A stretch of 64,000 bases of DNA from Verrucomicrobiales bacterium (lineage in GTDB: Bacteria; Verrucomicrobiota; Verrucomicrobiia; Limisphaerales; UBA1100), in the NCBI GenBank assembly GCA_005809105.1, contig SYLI01000032.1, positions 62,001 to 126,000 of the forward strand. Direction: 5' to 3'. The notes below the pieces were generated by a model. That model was given only the letters and a program-made list of their open reading frames with translations. It did no database searches and was not told the DNA's origin. Positions 1 to 9,637 of the stretch are shown here, in pieces; within the stretch, counting starts at the first letter, position 1, and every line of letters begins with the position of its first letter. Made by a program: the position numbers and the translations under genes.

Positions 1-1840
1 GCCGGGCCCAGTCCAGCCCGGGATTGGCCTCGCGCAAGGCCGCCTCGGTCACCTGATAGAGCTGGGAGAGCGACGCAAGGGAATCTCCGACGCTGGCCTG
101 GTGCTGACCTTCGCCGTAGCGCAGCACGACGCGCGGCATTCCCGCGCGAAGACCGGCGCGGGCCGCGCCATCCTGCGCGATGCGTCCGGCGAGGTAACGG
201 ACTTCGCCCGATGCGGCGCCCGCCGTGTCCTTGTCGACGGCCCAGCCAGTGAAGGGCGTCGTTTCGCCACGGACGCGGCTGGTGCCATCGGCTGATTTCT
301 CCAATTCCGCCAGGGCGACGATGCGCGGCAGGTGCAGCGGCAACCGGCGATAGGTGCGCTCGCCGGCGAAGAGGCCGCCTCCCAGCTCATTCCAGATCCG
401 CACGACGTCGTGTTCGAAATTGCCCGATTGCAGGGTGACAAACACCTCGTCCTGTTCCGCGTCGCCCACCGCAGGCGCGAAGGTGGCGGGCAGCAGCGCA
501 AGCCGGGTGTGCAGCGCGTCGTTGTGGTACTTGAGATCGGTGTTCCTGCCGGGAAAGAGCAGCAGCCCCCCGCCGCGGGCGACGAAGTTAGTGAGCGTCT
601 GCTCAAAGGCGGCAGGCAGCGCCGCCACGTTGGCCAGCGCCACGGCGTTGTAAGTGTCCAGGTTCACCAGATCCAGCCGGTTGGCGCGCACCTCATCGGT
701 CATCACGTGGAAAGGCTGGTTGGCGGCGGCCGGGCGCAGGGAGTGCTGCAGGAAAAACGTCTCGTCCTGCCAGGGCTCCTCGCCGGGGGCGCCATTGACC
801 AGCAGCACGCGCACCTCCTCGACGGCGTTGACCACCAGCGTGCGCAGATCGTCCGCGGGCAAACGGTCGCCCCGCTCTCCCTGCACGAGCCGCGCCGTGA
901 CGGGCTGCGAGCCGCCCTCGGCGAAACTGGCGAAGAGCTGGACGGACTTCTCCTCGCCGGAGCGAAGCAGCGGGATCGTCAGCTCGTCGCGGGCGCCCGC
1001 GCCGCCGCCGGTGGTGAGCCGGACGAGCGCATTCTTGTGATCCTGTTTGGAAAAGTTGGTGACGCGAACATTAAAGCGCACACGGCGGCCGCGCGGCACG
1101 ATGCCCTCGGCGGGCTCCAAACCGGTGATGGCGAGGTTGGAAAGGGGGTCGCCTCCCACGAAGATGAAATGGGTCTGAACCGACTGCTCATTCCCGGCAA
1201 GAAACGCCTTCAATCCCTCGCTCTGCTCCCAGCCGCCTGCGGGATTGTCGGTGATGACGAACACCTCCTTGCGCAGCTGCGAGCGGCCCTGCAAGGCCTC
1301 GACGGCCTGGCGCACGGCCGGAACCATGGCGGTGGCATGGTCGGAGAGCGGCGCCTGCGCGAGCGTCTGCCGCACCATCTCGACGTCAAACACCGGCTCC
1401 TCGATCAGCGGGCGCACCACATCGGAGGCCAGGTACAACGCCACGGCCGAGCCCTTGGGAAGCGAGAGCAGCACCTGCGCCGCGGCGTCCTTGGCGTGGT
1501 CAAAGCGGGTCTTGTCGCCATCCTGAACGCCCATGCTGTAGGAGTTGTCGAGCACGATGACGCTGGTGACCCCGGCGTCGCCCGCCGACGAGCCCGAGTC
1601 GCTTGTCACGGCCGGCCGCGCCAGCGCAAAAGCCAGCAGGGCGAGCATCGCGCAGCGCACCAAGAGCAGGATCAAATCCTCCAGCTGCATGCGCCGCTGA
1701 TTCTGGTCGATGCTCAGCTGCACAAACCGCATCGCCGCCCAGATGACCTTGCGGAATTTGCGGCGGTTGATGAGATGGATGATGATGGGGACCGAGACCG
1801 CCGCCAGGCCGAAGAGAAGCAATGGGTTGAGGAACTGCAT
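1..1840 (-). CDS. BatA-like VWA-domain membrane protein (3' end beyond window)
   Basis: This open frame is missing from the ORF track because no stop is reached before base 1; I read it from the reverse complement. It starts MQFLNPLLLFGLAA with a membrane segment at about residues 4-22 and a second at about 58-78, the BatA-type N-terminal double-transmembrane arrangement. A VWA domain follows with a MIDAS-like DNSYSMG near residue 98. The middle part (LVNAVEEVRVLLVNGAPGEE and after) resembles the glutamine-amidotransferase-like region seen in long members. The last visible residues (about 572-612, GDSLASLSQLYQVTEAALRE) look like a LysM motif. It begins one base after the DUF58 stop, so it is in one operon with the DUF58 and MoxR genes. 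The family is linked to envelope stress or metal-dependent complex assembly with MoxR; the exact role here is unknown. Confidence 0.85.
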   Translation of the reverse strand, partial: MQFLNPLLLFGLAAVSVPIIIHLINRRKFRKVIWAAMRFVQLSIDQNQRRMQLEDLILLLVRCAMLALLAFALARPAVTSDSGSSAGDAGVTSVIVLDNSYSMGVQDGDKTRFDHAKDAAAQVLLSLPKGSAVALYLASDVVRPLIEEPVFDVEMVRQTLAQAPLSDHATAMVPAVRQAVEALQGRSQLRKEVFVITDNPAGGWEQSEGLKAFLAGNEQSVQTHFIFVGGDPLSNLAITGLEPAEGIVPRGRRVRFNVRVTNFSKQDHKNALVRLTTGGGAGARDELTIPLLRSGEEKSVQLFASFAEGGSQPVTARLVQGERGDRLPADDLRTLVVNAVEEVRVLLVNGAPGEEPWQDETFFLQHSLRPAAANQPFHVMTDEVRANRLDLVNLDTYNAVALANVAALPAAFEQTLTNFVARGGGLLLFPGRNTDLKYHNDALHTRLALLPATFAPAVGDAEQDEVFVTLQSGNFEHDVVRIWNELGGGLFAGERTYRRLPLHLPRIVALAELEKSADGTSRVRGETTPFTGWAVDKDTAGAASGEVRYLAGRIAQDGAARAGLRAGMPRVVLRYGEGQHQASVGDSLASLSQLYQVTEAALREANPGLDWAR

Positions 1841-1841
1841 C

Positions 1842-2753
1842 TCAGTATTTGCTCTTGGCCGTGCGCAGCCGGAAGGTGAGGTAGCTGCTCAACACCTGCG
1901 AGAGCGGCTGGCGCGTGTTGATCTGGACGTAGTGGACGTGGTTGCGCTCGCAGCCGCGCCGCAGCCGCGTGCAGAACTCGCCGAAAACCTTCTGGTAGGT
2001 CTGGCGGATTTCCCGGGGGCGCGTGAGCAGTTTGGGCAGATTCTCCAGCCCGTGAAACTCCACCAGTCCCTGGAAGGGAAACTCCAGCTCGTCGGCGTCG
2101 AGCGTGTGCAGGACAATCACCTCGTGCCCCCCGAAGCGCAGGTGGCGGATGCCCTCGAGCATGGCCTCCTCCTCGTCGAAGAAATCGCTGATGATGATGA
2201 CGATGCCCTTGCGCCGCAGCTGCAAGGCCAGATCGTGCAGCGTGCGGGGAATGTCCGTGCGCTGGGCGCCCTGATAGGCCGCCAGCCGGCTCATGATGCG
2301 GTGGATGGTGCCCTTGCTGTCGCTGCGCGGGGCGAAGTCGCGCATCCGGTCATCAAAAATCCCCAGCGCCACCGCGTCGCGCTGGTGCAGGATGAGGTAG
2401 CTTAAACACGCCGCCATCATCTTGCCGTATTGCAGCTTGGTGAGCTTGCCCGAGCCGTACTGCATGGATTCGCTGCCATCGAGCAGGATGTGCGCGACGT
2501 AGTTGGTCTCCTGCTCGTACTGCTTGATGAAATAGCGGTCGGTGCGCCCCAGCACCTTCCAGTCCAGGTGGCGGGTGTCGTCGCCGGGCGCATACTCGCG
2601 GTGCTGCGCAAACTCGATGGCGAACCCGCGGTAGGGCGACTTGTGCTCGCCGGCCATGTAGCCTTCCACCACGTAGCGGGCGTGCATGCCCAGCGCCTCG
2701 GCGCGGGCGATGGCGCCGGGGTCGAGCAGTTCCTCGATGTGCTGTTTGTCCAT
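1842..2753 (-). CDS. DUF58 domain protein (MoxR-associated)
   Basis: A 303-residue soluble protein of the DUF58 family. The family signature REYAPGDDTRHLDWK lies at residues 52-66, and a VWA-like metal-site motif LLDGSESM follows at about 90-97. No signal peptide or membrane segment is visible. It sits between a MoxR ATPase upstream (30-bp gap) and a BatA-like VWA protein downstream (1-bp gap), the standard MoxR-DUF58-VWA order. In that context it is expected to work with the ATPase as a chaperone or adaptor module; the client is not known. Confidence 0.92.
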   Translation of the reverse strand: MDKQHIEELLDPGAIARAEALGMHARYVVEGYMAGEHKSPYRGFAIEFAQHREYAPGDDTRHLDWKVLGRTDRYFIKQYEQETNYVAHILLDGSESMQYGSGKLTKLQYGKMMAACLSYLILHQRDAVALGIFDDRMRDFAPRSDSKGTIHRIMSRLAAYQGAQRTDIPRTLHDLALQLRRKGIVIIISDFFDEEEAMLEGIRHLRFGGHEVIVLHTLDADELEFPFQGLVEFHGLENLPKLLTRPREIRQTYQKVFGEFCTRLRRGCERNHVHYVQINTRQPLSQVLSSYLTFRLRTAKSKY

Positions 2754-2783
2754 GGTGGCCGGGAACGAAAGCGAAGGCGCAGG

Positions 2784-3830
<1,047 letters not shown>

Positions 3831-3984
3831 GCTCGGTTCCTGTAAATTAGGTCGCGCTTGGATTTAAGGTGACGCATGCAAAGCCGCGAGGCAATCGCAA
3901 TTCCCCCGGGCCACGCGTGGATTTGGATGGGCTGTGGCGGGGCGCTATTCAGTCAAGTTGCCCGCAGGAACACTTCGAGAGGGG

Positions 3985-5208
3985 TCACTGCGGCCGGCCT
4001 GCGGTGGACCGGCTGCCGCGGGACACCCCGCCCAAGCGCGCGATTTCCGGCGCACGTCCATAGAGGGGCAGGTAGCGGTAGTACACTTCCAAGATCAAGG
4101 TGGCCCACGCCGTCGTGACCACGTCGCCCTCCTCAGTAGCACGCGAACCGGCGGCCTCCCAATGGCCGTCCTCCTTTTGCTCGGCGAGCAGCAAGGGCTT
4201 CATGCGCGAGTTCCACTCTTCCCACGCCTTGGCCCCCACCTCCGAATCGGCATAGAGCCGCAGTGCCAGCGAACCGTAGTACCAATAGTAGTAGTTGGCC
4301 TGCTTCTTTTCCGGCAGATGAGTGAGTAGCAACTCCGCCGACTCGTCGAGACGGCCGGTCGCTTTCGCGCCGGTGAAGAGCTCCAGCGAGTACATGCCCT
4401 CGGCCGTCATCGCGGGCGTGGGAGGGGTGCCCAGATAGCCGTAGAGGCCCTGGGACTCGCCTGCGCTAACGCGATCCAGAAACGCCAAGCCCTTCAGACG
4501 GATGGCATCGGGCACCTTCAACCCCGACATCTGGGCACTGGCCAGCGCCATGATCACCCAGCCCGATACTGACAAATCGCCCTCCCAATCTTTCTCGTGG
4601 TACGGCGCGTATCGCCATCCGCCCGTCTTGGGGTTTTGCGCCATGCACAGATATTCCACGGCCTTGGCCACGGGACCGGCCAGCCGCTTGTCCTTGGAGA
4701 GTCCGTAGGCTTCGCACAACGCGAGCGTCCCGATCGCCTGGTCGTACATGCGTCCGCCATCGCGCAACTCGCCGGCCTCTCCCACGTTTCGCAGCAACCA
4801 GTCCACACCGCGGTCAACCTGCGAGCGATAGGGGCCGTCTTTTCCCGGCACCGCGCCGTAGGCCATGTAGCTCATGAGCACCAACCCCGTGTGCGCGATG
4901 GGCGACTTCTTTTCCTCCCAGTGCCCATCCTGCTTCTGTTGCTGGGTGAACCAATCCAACGCACGCTTGACGGCTGCTTCCGTCGCCTCGTCGCCGCCGC
5001 GTGTCACCAGCGTGTTTCCCAGGTGCTCGGTGAATCGCATCGGATCCTTGGCGATTCCCGGACCGCCAGGCTGCAGCCGCAACGAACTGCGGTTGCCACG
5101 CCCACTGCCGCCTTTCAAGGTCGCCGCCTGCTCTGCCGCCGGGAGCGATTCCACCGCCGCCGACATCGCGAGTAGCGCGTAGAAAAAGTGTTTGGAGTAT
5201 GTCTTCAT
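3985..5208 (-). CDS. Exported squalene-cyclase/prenyltransferase-repeat protein
   Basis: I start at MKTYSKHFFYALLAMSAAVE rather than the track's upstream Met because this gives a clean signal peptide (407 residues). The mature protein is an alpha-alpha toroid of the terpenoid cyclase/prenyltransferase fold. The repeat signatures are QQKQDGHWEE, QNPKTGGWRYAP and EQKEDGHWEAAG (QxxDGxW-type), and the ending VVTTAWATLILEVYYRYLP is typical. Such proteins are abundant in Verrucomicrobia and Planctomycetes and are generally not real cyclases. No DXDD catalytic motif is visible, so a structural or binding role is more likely than catalysis. The 3831-3984 gap to the MoxR operon holds no gene I can support. 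Confidence 0.85.
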   Translation of the reverse strand: MKTYSKHFFYALLAMSAAVESLPAAEQAATLKGGSGRGNRSSLRLQPGGPGIAKDPMRFTEHLGNTLVTRGGDEATEAAVKRALDWFTQQQKQDGHWEEKKSPIAHTGLVLMSYMAYGAVPGKDGPYRSQVDRGVDWLLRNVGEAGELRDGGRMYDQAIGTLALCEAYGLSKDKRLAGPVAKAVEYLCMAQNPKTGGWRYAPYHEKDWEGDLSVSGWVIMALASAQMSGLKVPDAIRLKGLAFLDRVSAGESQGLYGYLGTPPTPAMTAEGMYSLELFTGAKATGRLDESAELLLTHLPEKKQANYYYWYYGSLALRLYADSEVGAKAWEEWNSRMKPLLLAEQKEDGHWEAAGSRATEEGDVVTTAWATLILEVYYRYLPLYGRAPEIARLGGVSRGSRSTAGRPQ

Positions 5209-5359
5209 GATTTGCCCCATGCTCTCCATCCTCTTCGTGGCTGGTAAGACCACGCCGCTCCGGCTTCGGTTACAGCACTCAAGATTTACCCATCACGCAG
5301 CTGCGCGCATCGTGGTTTTCTTGTGATGCCACGCGACGCAACCCTTTGCACTCCCCCCC

Positions 5360-5392
5360 AAAAAAAACCACCGACCTAGCGGGTCGGTGGTT
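5360..5392 (-). terminator. Rho-independent terminator of the 63-bp-repeat gene
   Basis: On the minus strand, 28 bases after the stop of the gene at 5421, there is a perfect 11-bp stem (AACCACCGACC paired with GGTCGGTGGTT, loop of 5) followed directly by eight U residues. It closes the 5421..6296 transcript and separates it from the prenyltransferase-repeat gene downstream. Confidence 0.88.
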
Positions 5393-5420
5393 ACTTCAAA
5401 TGTTTGCTTAACGCAACTGG

Positions 5421-6296
5421 TTAGCGAGGCCGCTCCCCTTGGATGGGTGCTCCACCCTTGCCGCCTGCGAAAGGATCAGCCTGCTGCGGCCCGCCGGTTC
5501 CCTGGATGGGTGCTCCACCCTTGCCACCCTTGAAAGGATCAGCCTGCTGCGGCCCGCCGGTTCCCTGAATGGGTGCCCCACCCTTGCCACCGGCAAAAGG
5601 ATCGGCTTGCTGCGGCCCGCCGGTTCCCTGAATGGGTGCCCCACCCTTGCCACCGGCAAAAGGATCGGCTTGCTGCGGCCCGCCAGTTCCCTGAATGGGT
5701 GCTCCACCCTTGCCGCCTGCGAAAGGATCAGCCTGCTTTGGCCCACCAGTTCCCTGAATGGGTGCCCCACCTTTGCCACCCTTGAAAGGATCCTCCTGCT
5801 TGGGCCCGCCGGTCCCTTGGATCGGTGCCCCACCTTTGCCACCCTTGAAAGGATCCTCCTGCTTGGGCCCGCCGGTCCCTTGGATCGGTGCGCCACCCTT
5901 GCCACCCTTGAAAGGATCTTCCTGCTTGGGCCCGCCGGTTCCCTGCACGGGCGGCTTGCCGCTTGGATCGACGGTGGTGCTTCCAGGCGCACCGGTTTCG
6001 TTCGGCCCCGGATAATTAGGACGACCCGCATTGGCAGACCTTCCTGAGGACGCAGGTGCAACGGGCCTGCTCGTCGATTCCGACGTTCCTCCCGTCGAAG
6101 GACGTGTTCCGCGCACGGCCTTGCGCGCATCCGAGTTGCTGCCCTGCTTTGTGTTGTTGCTCGGGGCGGTTTTCTTCGCCGTCGTTTTCTTGCCGCGTTC
6201 CGAGGCACGCTGGGCTTGCGCATCCATCGGGGCGATGACTGCCAATCCCAATCCGACTGCGAGGAGCATCCCTAAGTTGGTTTCAGAAGATTTCAT
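5421..6296 (-). CDS. Secreted protein with eight 21-residue Gly/Pro repeats
   Basis: I start at MKSSETNLGMLLAVGLG, which gives a signal peptide ending near AQAQ; the product has 291 residues. After a basic, Ser/Thr/Lys-rich stretch the second half consists of eight copies of a 21-residue unit (GGAPIQGTGGPKQADPF plus a short GGK/AGGK link). Copies nearest the N-terminus carry KQEDPF and later ones QQADPF, so the array has diverged as a gradient. I recognise no family. The composition suggests an extended, disordered cell-surface or periplasmic protein. A strong terminator follows. The gene next upstream encodes another exported protein beginning MKSSRM. Confidence 0.75.
   Translation of the reverse strand: MKSSETNLGMLLAVGLGLAVIAPMDAQAQRASERGKKTTAKKTAPSNNTKQGSNSDARKAVRGTRPSTGGTSESTSRPVAPASSGRSANAGRPNYPGPNETGAPGSTTVDPSGKPPVQGTGGPKQEDPFKGGKGGAPIQGTGGPKQEDPFKGGKGGAPIQGTGGPKQEDPFKGGKGGAPIQGTGGPKQADPFAGGKGGAPIQGTGGPQQADPFAGGKGGAPIQGTGGPQQADPFAGGKGGAPIQGTGGPQQADPFKGGKGGAPIQGTGGPQQADPFAGGKGGAPIQGERPR
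5441..5944. repeat. 63-bp tandem repeat array, 8 copies, in frame
   Basis: Eight head-to-tail 63-bp units start at 5441, 5504, 5567, 5630, 5693, 5756, 5819 and 5882 (plus-strand phase beginning GGATGGGTGC or variants). All keep exactly 63 bp. The differences are mostly at single bases, and neighbouring copies resemble one another more than distant ones. Copy number probably varies between strains. Confidence 0.95.
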
Positions 6297-6411
6297 TGTT
6301 AGGTCAGGTTGCCTTGTAAGTCTGTTCACTGCACCAGCCACAGTGGGAGACTGCCCCAACCCGCGCCCGGTTACAAAAGTTTATCGTGTTCATGTCGAAT
6401 TCGAAAATCGG

Positions 6412-7515
6412 CTAGATTCGGCCAAGCCCAATCTGCACCCGGGCCGAGGGCTTTACACTTGTGCTTGATTTGGGGGTTGGCAGCGGCTCCAAGGGCCGCT
6501 TGGTGGGGTCGACCGGGTTGTCGGCTCCCCCGCCACGTTGAGTCGGGCCTGCCTTTTCCTTGGTCTTGGGCGGCACACCGGGCAGTTCCGAAGCCTTTGC
6601 GCGCGATTGCTCCAGTTTCTTGTACTGTTCTTGGGTGAGCAACTCGCGAAGCTTCGAGTCGTGGTGCTTCCAAGCCTCGTATAGCCTGGCCTTCCGTTGC
6701 TCCTCGGTCAGTTCCTTATCGCGATGGATGGCACCGGATGCCGTTTCCCATTTCTGGTGCAATTCATGGAAAGTCTTGGCTTGTTCTTCGTTCAGCCCCA
6801 ATTCCTTGCGGATGTCGGGCTTGCGTCCATCCCCGCCTTCGGGTTTTTGCCCGTCCTCACCACCGTGCTTGGGAAAGGGCTTTTGAGTTTCACCTCCCTT
6901 TGCACCGCCTTCCTTCGGGCGCCCAGCCGAAGCCCGCCCGCCTTTCGGTGCCCCTTCCTGCTCCAGCGCAGCTTCCAGTTTCGCCACCTGTTCCTCGGTC
7001 AGGATTTCGGTGAGCGCCTTGTGGAGCCGGTGCCTCAACTCGATCAGGTACGCCGCCTTCTTTTCGGGGTCGAGTTTCTTGTCATCCAGCACTCCCCTGC
7101 GCTTCTCGTGGTGGGCGGAGAGCAGCTTGTTGACCTTCTCCTTCTGTTCCGCCGTGAGGTTCAGCGATTCCAGGATCGCTCGCAGGTCAGGGCCTTCGCC
7201 TCCCAAGGGTTTGACCGGCGAATGGCCCTTCCCGGTTTCGTTGGTTGAGGTGGTCGGTTTGCGCAGCACTTTGCGCGTATCAGTCCCGCCGCCGGAGGGT
7301 TTCTTTCCCTGCTTCTCAGTCGTCCCCTTCCCTTTGGTTTCGTAGCCTTGCTTGGGTTCCACCGCAGGCTTGGCCGGCTCGCCCTTGTGGGATTCGCCCT
7401 TGCCAACGACGGCCCCAAGACCCTTGGGGCGCTCCTTGCGCTCACCACGTTCCTGGGCGGCCAGCACAGTTGCCAGACTCAGCGCCACCCATATTGTCAT
7501 CCTCGAGCTTTTCAT
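6412..7515 (-). CDS. Exported double LTxxQ (Spy/CpxP-like) protein
   Basis: The track frame begins 70 codons upstream, but MKSSRMTIWVALSLATVLAA is a clear signal peptide, so I place the start at 7515 (367 residues). Two helical LTxxQ modules are visible. The first has LNLTAEQKEK (about 118-127) and ILTEEQVAKL (about 171-180); the second has LGLNEEQAKT (about 239-248), ELTEEQRKAR and LLTQEQYKKL. A Gly/Lys-rich linker joins them and another precedes them. This is the motif pattern of Spy/CpxP periplasmic chaperones and metal-stress sensors, here duplicated and embedded in low-complexity sequence. The function is inferred from the motif only. It is divergently arranged with the MORN lipoproteins at 7659. 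Confidence 0.78.
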   Translation of the reverse strand: MKSSRMTIWVALSLATVLAAQERGERKERPKGLGAVVGKGESHKGEPAKPAVEPKQGYETKGKGTTEKQGKKPSGGGTDTRKVLRKPTTSTNETGKGHSPVKPLGGEGPDLRAILESLNLTAEQKEKVNKLLSAHHEKRRGVLDDKKLDPEKKAAYLIELRHRLHKALTEILTEEQVAKLEAALEQEGAPKGGRASAGRPKEGGAKGGETQKPFPKHGGEDGQKPEGGDGRKPDIRKELGLNEEQAKTFHELHQKWETASGAIHRDKELTEEQRKARLYEAWKHHDSKLRELLTQEQYKKLEQSRAKASELPGVPPKTKEKAGPTQRGGGADNPVDPTKRPLEPLPTPKSSTSVKPSARVQIGLGRI

Positions 7516-7658
7516 GACGTGCGTCCCTTTCCCTTTGTGTCCCTTAAGAACTCTCTTGGAAGGCGAGACGGGTTTTCGACGTCTGCGGTTACGAAAAAGG
7601 CCCCTCACCAATGTCAGAAGTGATTGCATCATGCTGGGGCCTTGGCTAAATTGCGCGC

Positions 7659-8885
7659 ATGCAACGGTGCCTTGCCTCCCGACCGGCCCTGCTTTTTTTG
7701 TACCCGTGCTTCCTGATTCTGGCATTGATGACGGCGGCGTCTTGTGGCGACGACAAACCCAAACGGGGTGGAGGCAGCCCCGGCTCCACCTCGGCCAACA
7801 ACAAATCTTCTGGCGGCGAAACCAAGTCTACGAAGGGCCCCAATGTCGAGGAGGTCATCAATGGCAGCCAGATTCTGGTGCTCGAGGATGTGGTATACAA
7901 GTCGGGCAGCACCGATCCTTTGACCGGCACGGTGGTTTGGATGCACGCCAACGGGAAGCGCGCCGAGGAGGTTCAGTGCCTTTCCGGCCGCTGGCATGGG
8001 CCGGCGCGGTGGTGGTATGAGGACGGCACCAAGGCGGGCGAGGGCATGTACAACGACGGCGAATGGGATGGGGAATACAAGGAATGGTACCCGAATGGAA
8101 AGGTGAAGATTCAACTGACCTTCAAGGAGGGCCTCGAACAGAACAAGGAAGTTTGGTACTTCGAAAGCGGCCAGGTGATGAGCGTCACCTCCTACGTCGA
8201 CGGAAACAAAACGGGCGAGGCGATGGGCTACTTTGAGAACGGGCTTCTTTCATGGAAGGCCCAGTGGACCAACAATGTCCCCGTGGGAGAATACTGGGAG
8301 GCCTACGAGACGGGCGAAAAACGCAGCGTGCATCGTTACAATCTGAAAGGCCAGGAACACGGCCTTGAGGAGCACTGGTTTCGCAAGCGCGGCGAGGAGA
8401 ATCAGGCGCAGTCCCGCGAAGTTTCCTGGGAGAACGGCCAATTTCACGGCGTCTCCAAGGAGTGGTATCCCAACGGCCAGCCCATGCGCTGGGTCACATT
8501 TGATCGAGGCGCGCAGAACGGATCGGCCGGCTCCTACCATGAGAACGGACAGAAGGCGAGCGAAGGCGTGTTTGTCAATGGCACGGCCAGCAACGTGAGG
8601 CGCTGGGACAACGCAGGCCGGCCCATCGCGATTGTGCCCGCAGCCCTGCCCCGCGCGCGCACCCACCGATGGGATTCGCAACAGCTCTCCCAGTTCTACA
8701 AGGCGAAGACCGAAGCAGACATCCAATCAGACTTTGGTAATCCGGACGCCACGGCGGCGGGAGGCGCGTGGGTCTACAACGACATCAATTTCCTCAATCC
8801 ACAGAATCAGCAGCCCTACAAGGGCACGGTGCAGTTCACCTTTCAAGCGGGCCGGGTTGCCACGGCGGTGGTGACCACCAACTAA
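7659..8885 (+). CDS. MORN-variant repeat lipoprotein, paralog A
   Basis: A 408-residue exported protein. The N-terminus MQRCLASRPALLFLYPCFLI ends in a probable lipobox (TAASC, Cys near residue 29), then a Gly/Ser linker. Residues of about 75-310 carry at least seven MORN-variant repeats (for example EWYPNGKVKIQLTFKEG, GYFENGLLSWKAQW, SYHENGQKASEGVF), the family often mis-named YwqK antitoxin. The C-terminal 75 residues form a separate domain around DFGNPDATAAGGAWVY. The next gene, 7 bp downstream, carries the same C-terminal domain, so the two are tandem paralogs. Surface or periplasmic binding is likely; the function is unknown. Confidence 0.8.
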   Translation: MQRCLASRPALLFLYPCFLILALMTAASCGDDKPKRGGGSPGSTSANNKSSGGETKSTKGPNVEEVINGSQILVLEDVVYKSGSTDPLTGTVVWMHANGKRAEEVQCLSGRWHGPARWWYEDGTKAGEGMYNDGEWDGEYKEWYPNGKVKIQLTFKEGLEQNKEVWYFESGQVMSVTSYVDGNKTGEAMGYFENGLLSWKAQWTNNVPVGEYWEAYETGEKRSVHRYNLKGQEHGLEEHWFRKRGEENQAQSREVSWENGQFHGVSKEWYPNGQPMRWVTFDRGAQNGSAGSYHENGQKASEGVFVNGTASNVRRWDNAGRPIAIVPAALPRARTHRWDSQQLSQFYKAKTEADIQSDFGNPDATAAGGAWVYNDINFLNPQNQQPYKGTVQFTFQAGRVATAVVTTN

Positions 8886-8892
8886 CCGGCGC

Positions 8893-9588
8893 ATGCGCGT
8901 CGCACCGCACTCCGCGTGGGGCATTCTGGGGCTGGCTTTAGCTCTGGCCTGCTCGGGCGAATCCGGCAAGAAGGGCGGCAACGCAACGGCACCGGCAAAA
9001 ACCGCTCCCCAGCCGGCCGCCATTCCTGCCACCAATGCGCTCGCCCAACCCGCCCCCAAAAAGGGATACAACCCGCCGCGACTGCTGCAGAATGAGAATG
9101 GGATCGCCTTTGAAATCCTGGAGTTGGACGCCAATCCCTACGAAGGAAAGATCGTCACCTATCATGACGCAGAGCAACGCATCGTGAAGGAGGAGCGCCA
9201 GTACGCCAATGGCCGGCTGCAGGTGATGCGCGAATTCTGGCCCAACGCCCAGCTCAAGCAGGAGGTGACCTACGCGGCAACGGGGGCCACCACCAATCAA
9301 TTCACGCCCGAGGGCAAGCCCATCGCCGCGGCCGCAGCAACCAACGCGGCGCCTGCCCAAGGCCGGCAGTACGCATGGACCACCGGCGGCGGCCAGGCCC
9401 CCATCGAGTCCTACTACGCCAATCGGCCCACCAATGTGTTGCTGCGCGCCTTCGGCCCACCCGATGCCATTCTGGGCAACGCGTGGGAGTATCGGAACAT
9501 GAACATCACCGACGCGCGCACCCGGCAGCCGCGCACCACCGTGCGGTTCCTGCTGAACGCGGTGGTCACGAACGTCGTGGTGGAATAG
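8893..9588 (+). CDS. MORN-variant lipoprotein, short paralog B
   Basis: A 231-residue lipoprotein: MRVAPHSAWGILGLALALAC gives a signal with Cys at residue 20, then an Ala/Pro/Lys linker. Only one or two MORN-variant units remain (EERQYANGRLQVMREFWPNA). The C-terminal domain (AFGPPDAILGNAWEYRNMN, then RQPRTTVRF) aligns by eye with the end of the upstream paralog (DFGNPDATAAGGAWVYNDIN, QQPYKGTVQF). Its W-x-Y / beta-strand pattern recalls small BamE-like domains, but this is only a resemblance. It is probably co-transcribed with the upstream gene. It ends 49 bp from the convergent macroglobulin gene. Confidence 0.78.
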   Translation: MRVAPHSAWGILGLALALACSGESGKKGGNATAPAKTAPQPAAIPATNALAQPAPKKGYNPPRLLQNENGIAFEILELDANPYEGKIVTYHDAEQRIVKEERQYANGRLQVMREFWPNAQLKQEVTYAATGATTNQFTPEGKPIAAAAATNAAPAQGRQYAWTTGGGQAPIESYYANRPTNVLLRAFGPPDAILGNAWEYRNMNITDARTRQPRTTVRFLLNAVVTNVVVE

Positions 9589-9637
9589 TTTCCACCACGC
9601 GCCCTCGTGCGAAGGCGAACGGGTTTCCCTTCCCCGC

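Noticed and set aside
332-1879. 515-aa plus-strand ORF
   Set aside because: It is the antisense of the BatA-like gene, whose minus-strand frame has a recognisable VWA domain. The plus-strand product is His/Arg/Gly-rich without any family pattern.
7659-9588. YwqK-type antitoxin and partner as a toxin-antitoxin system
   Set aside because: Both are exported lipoproteins with MORN-variant repeats and share a domain; no toxin is present.
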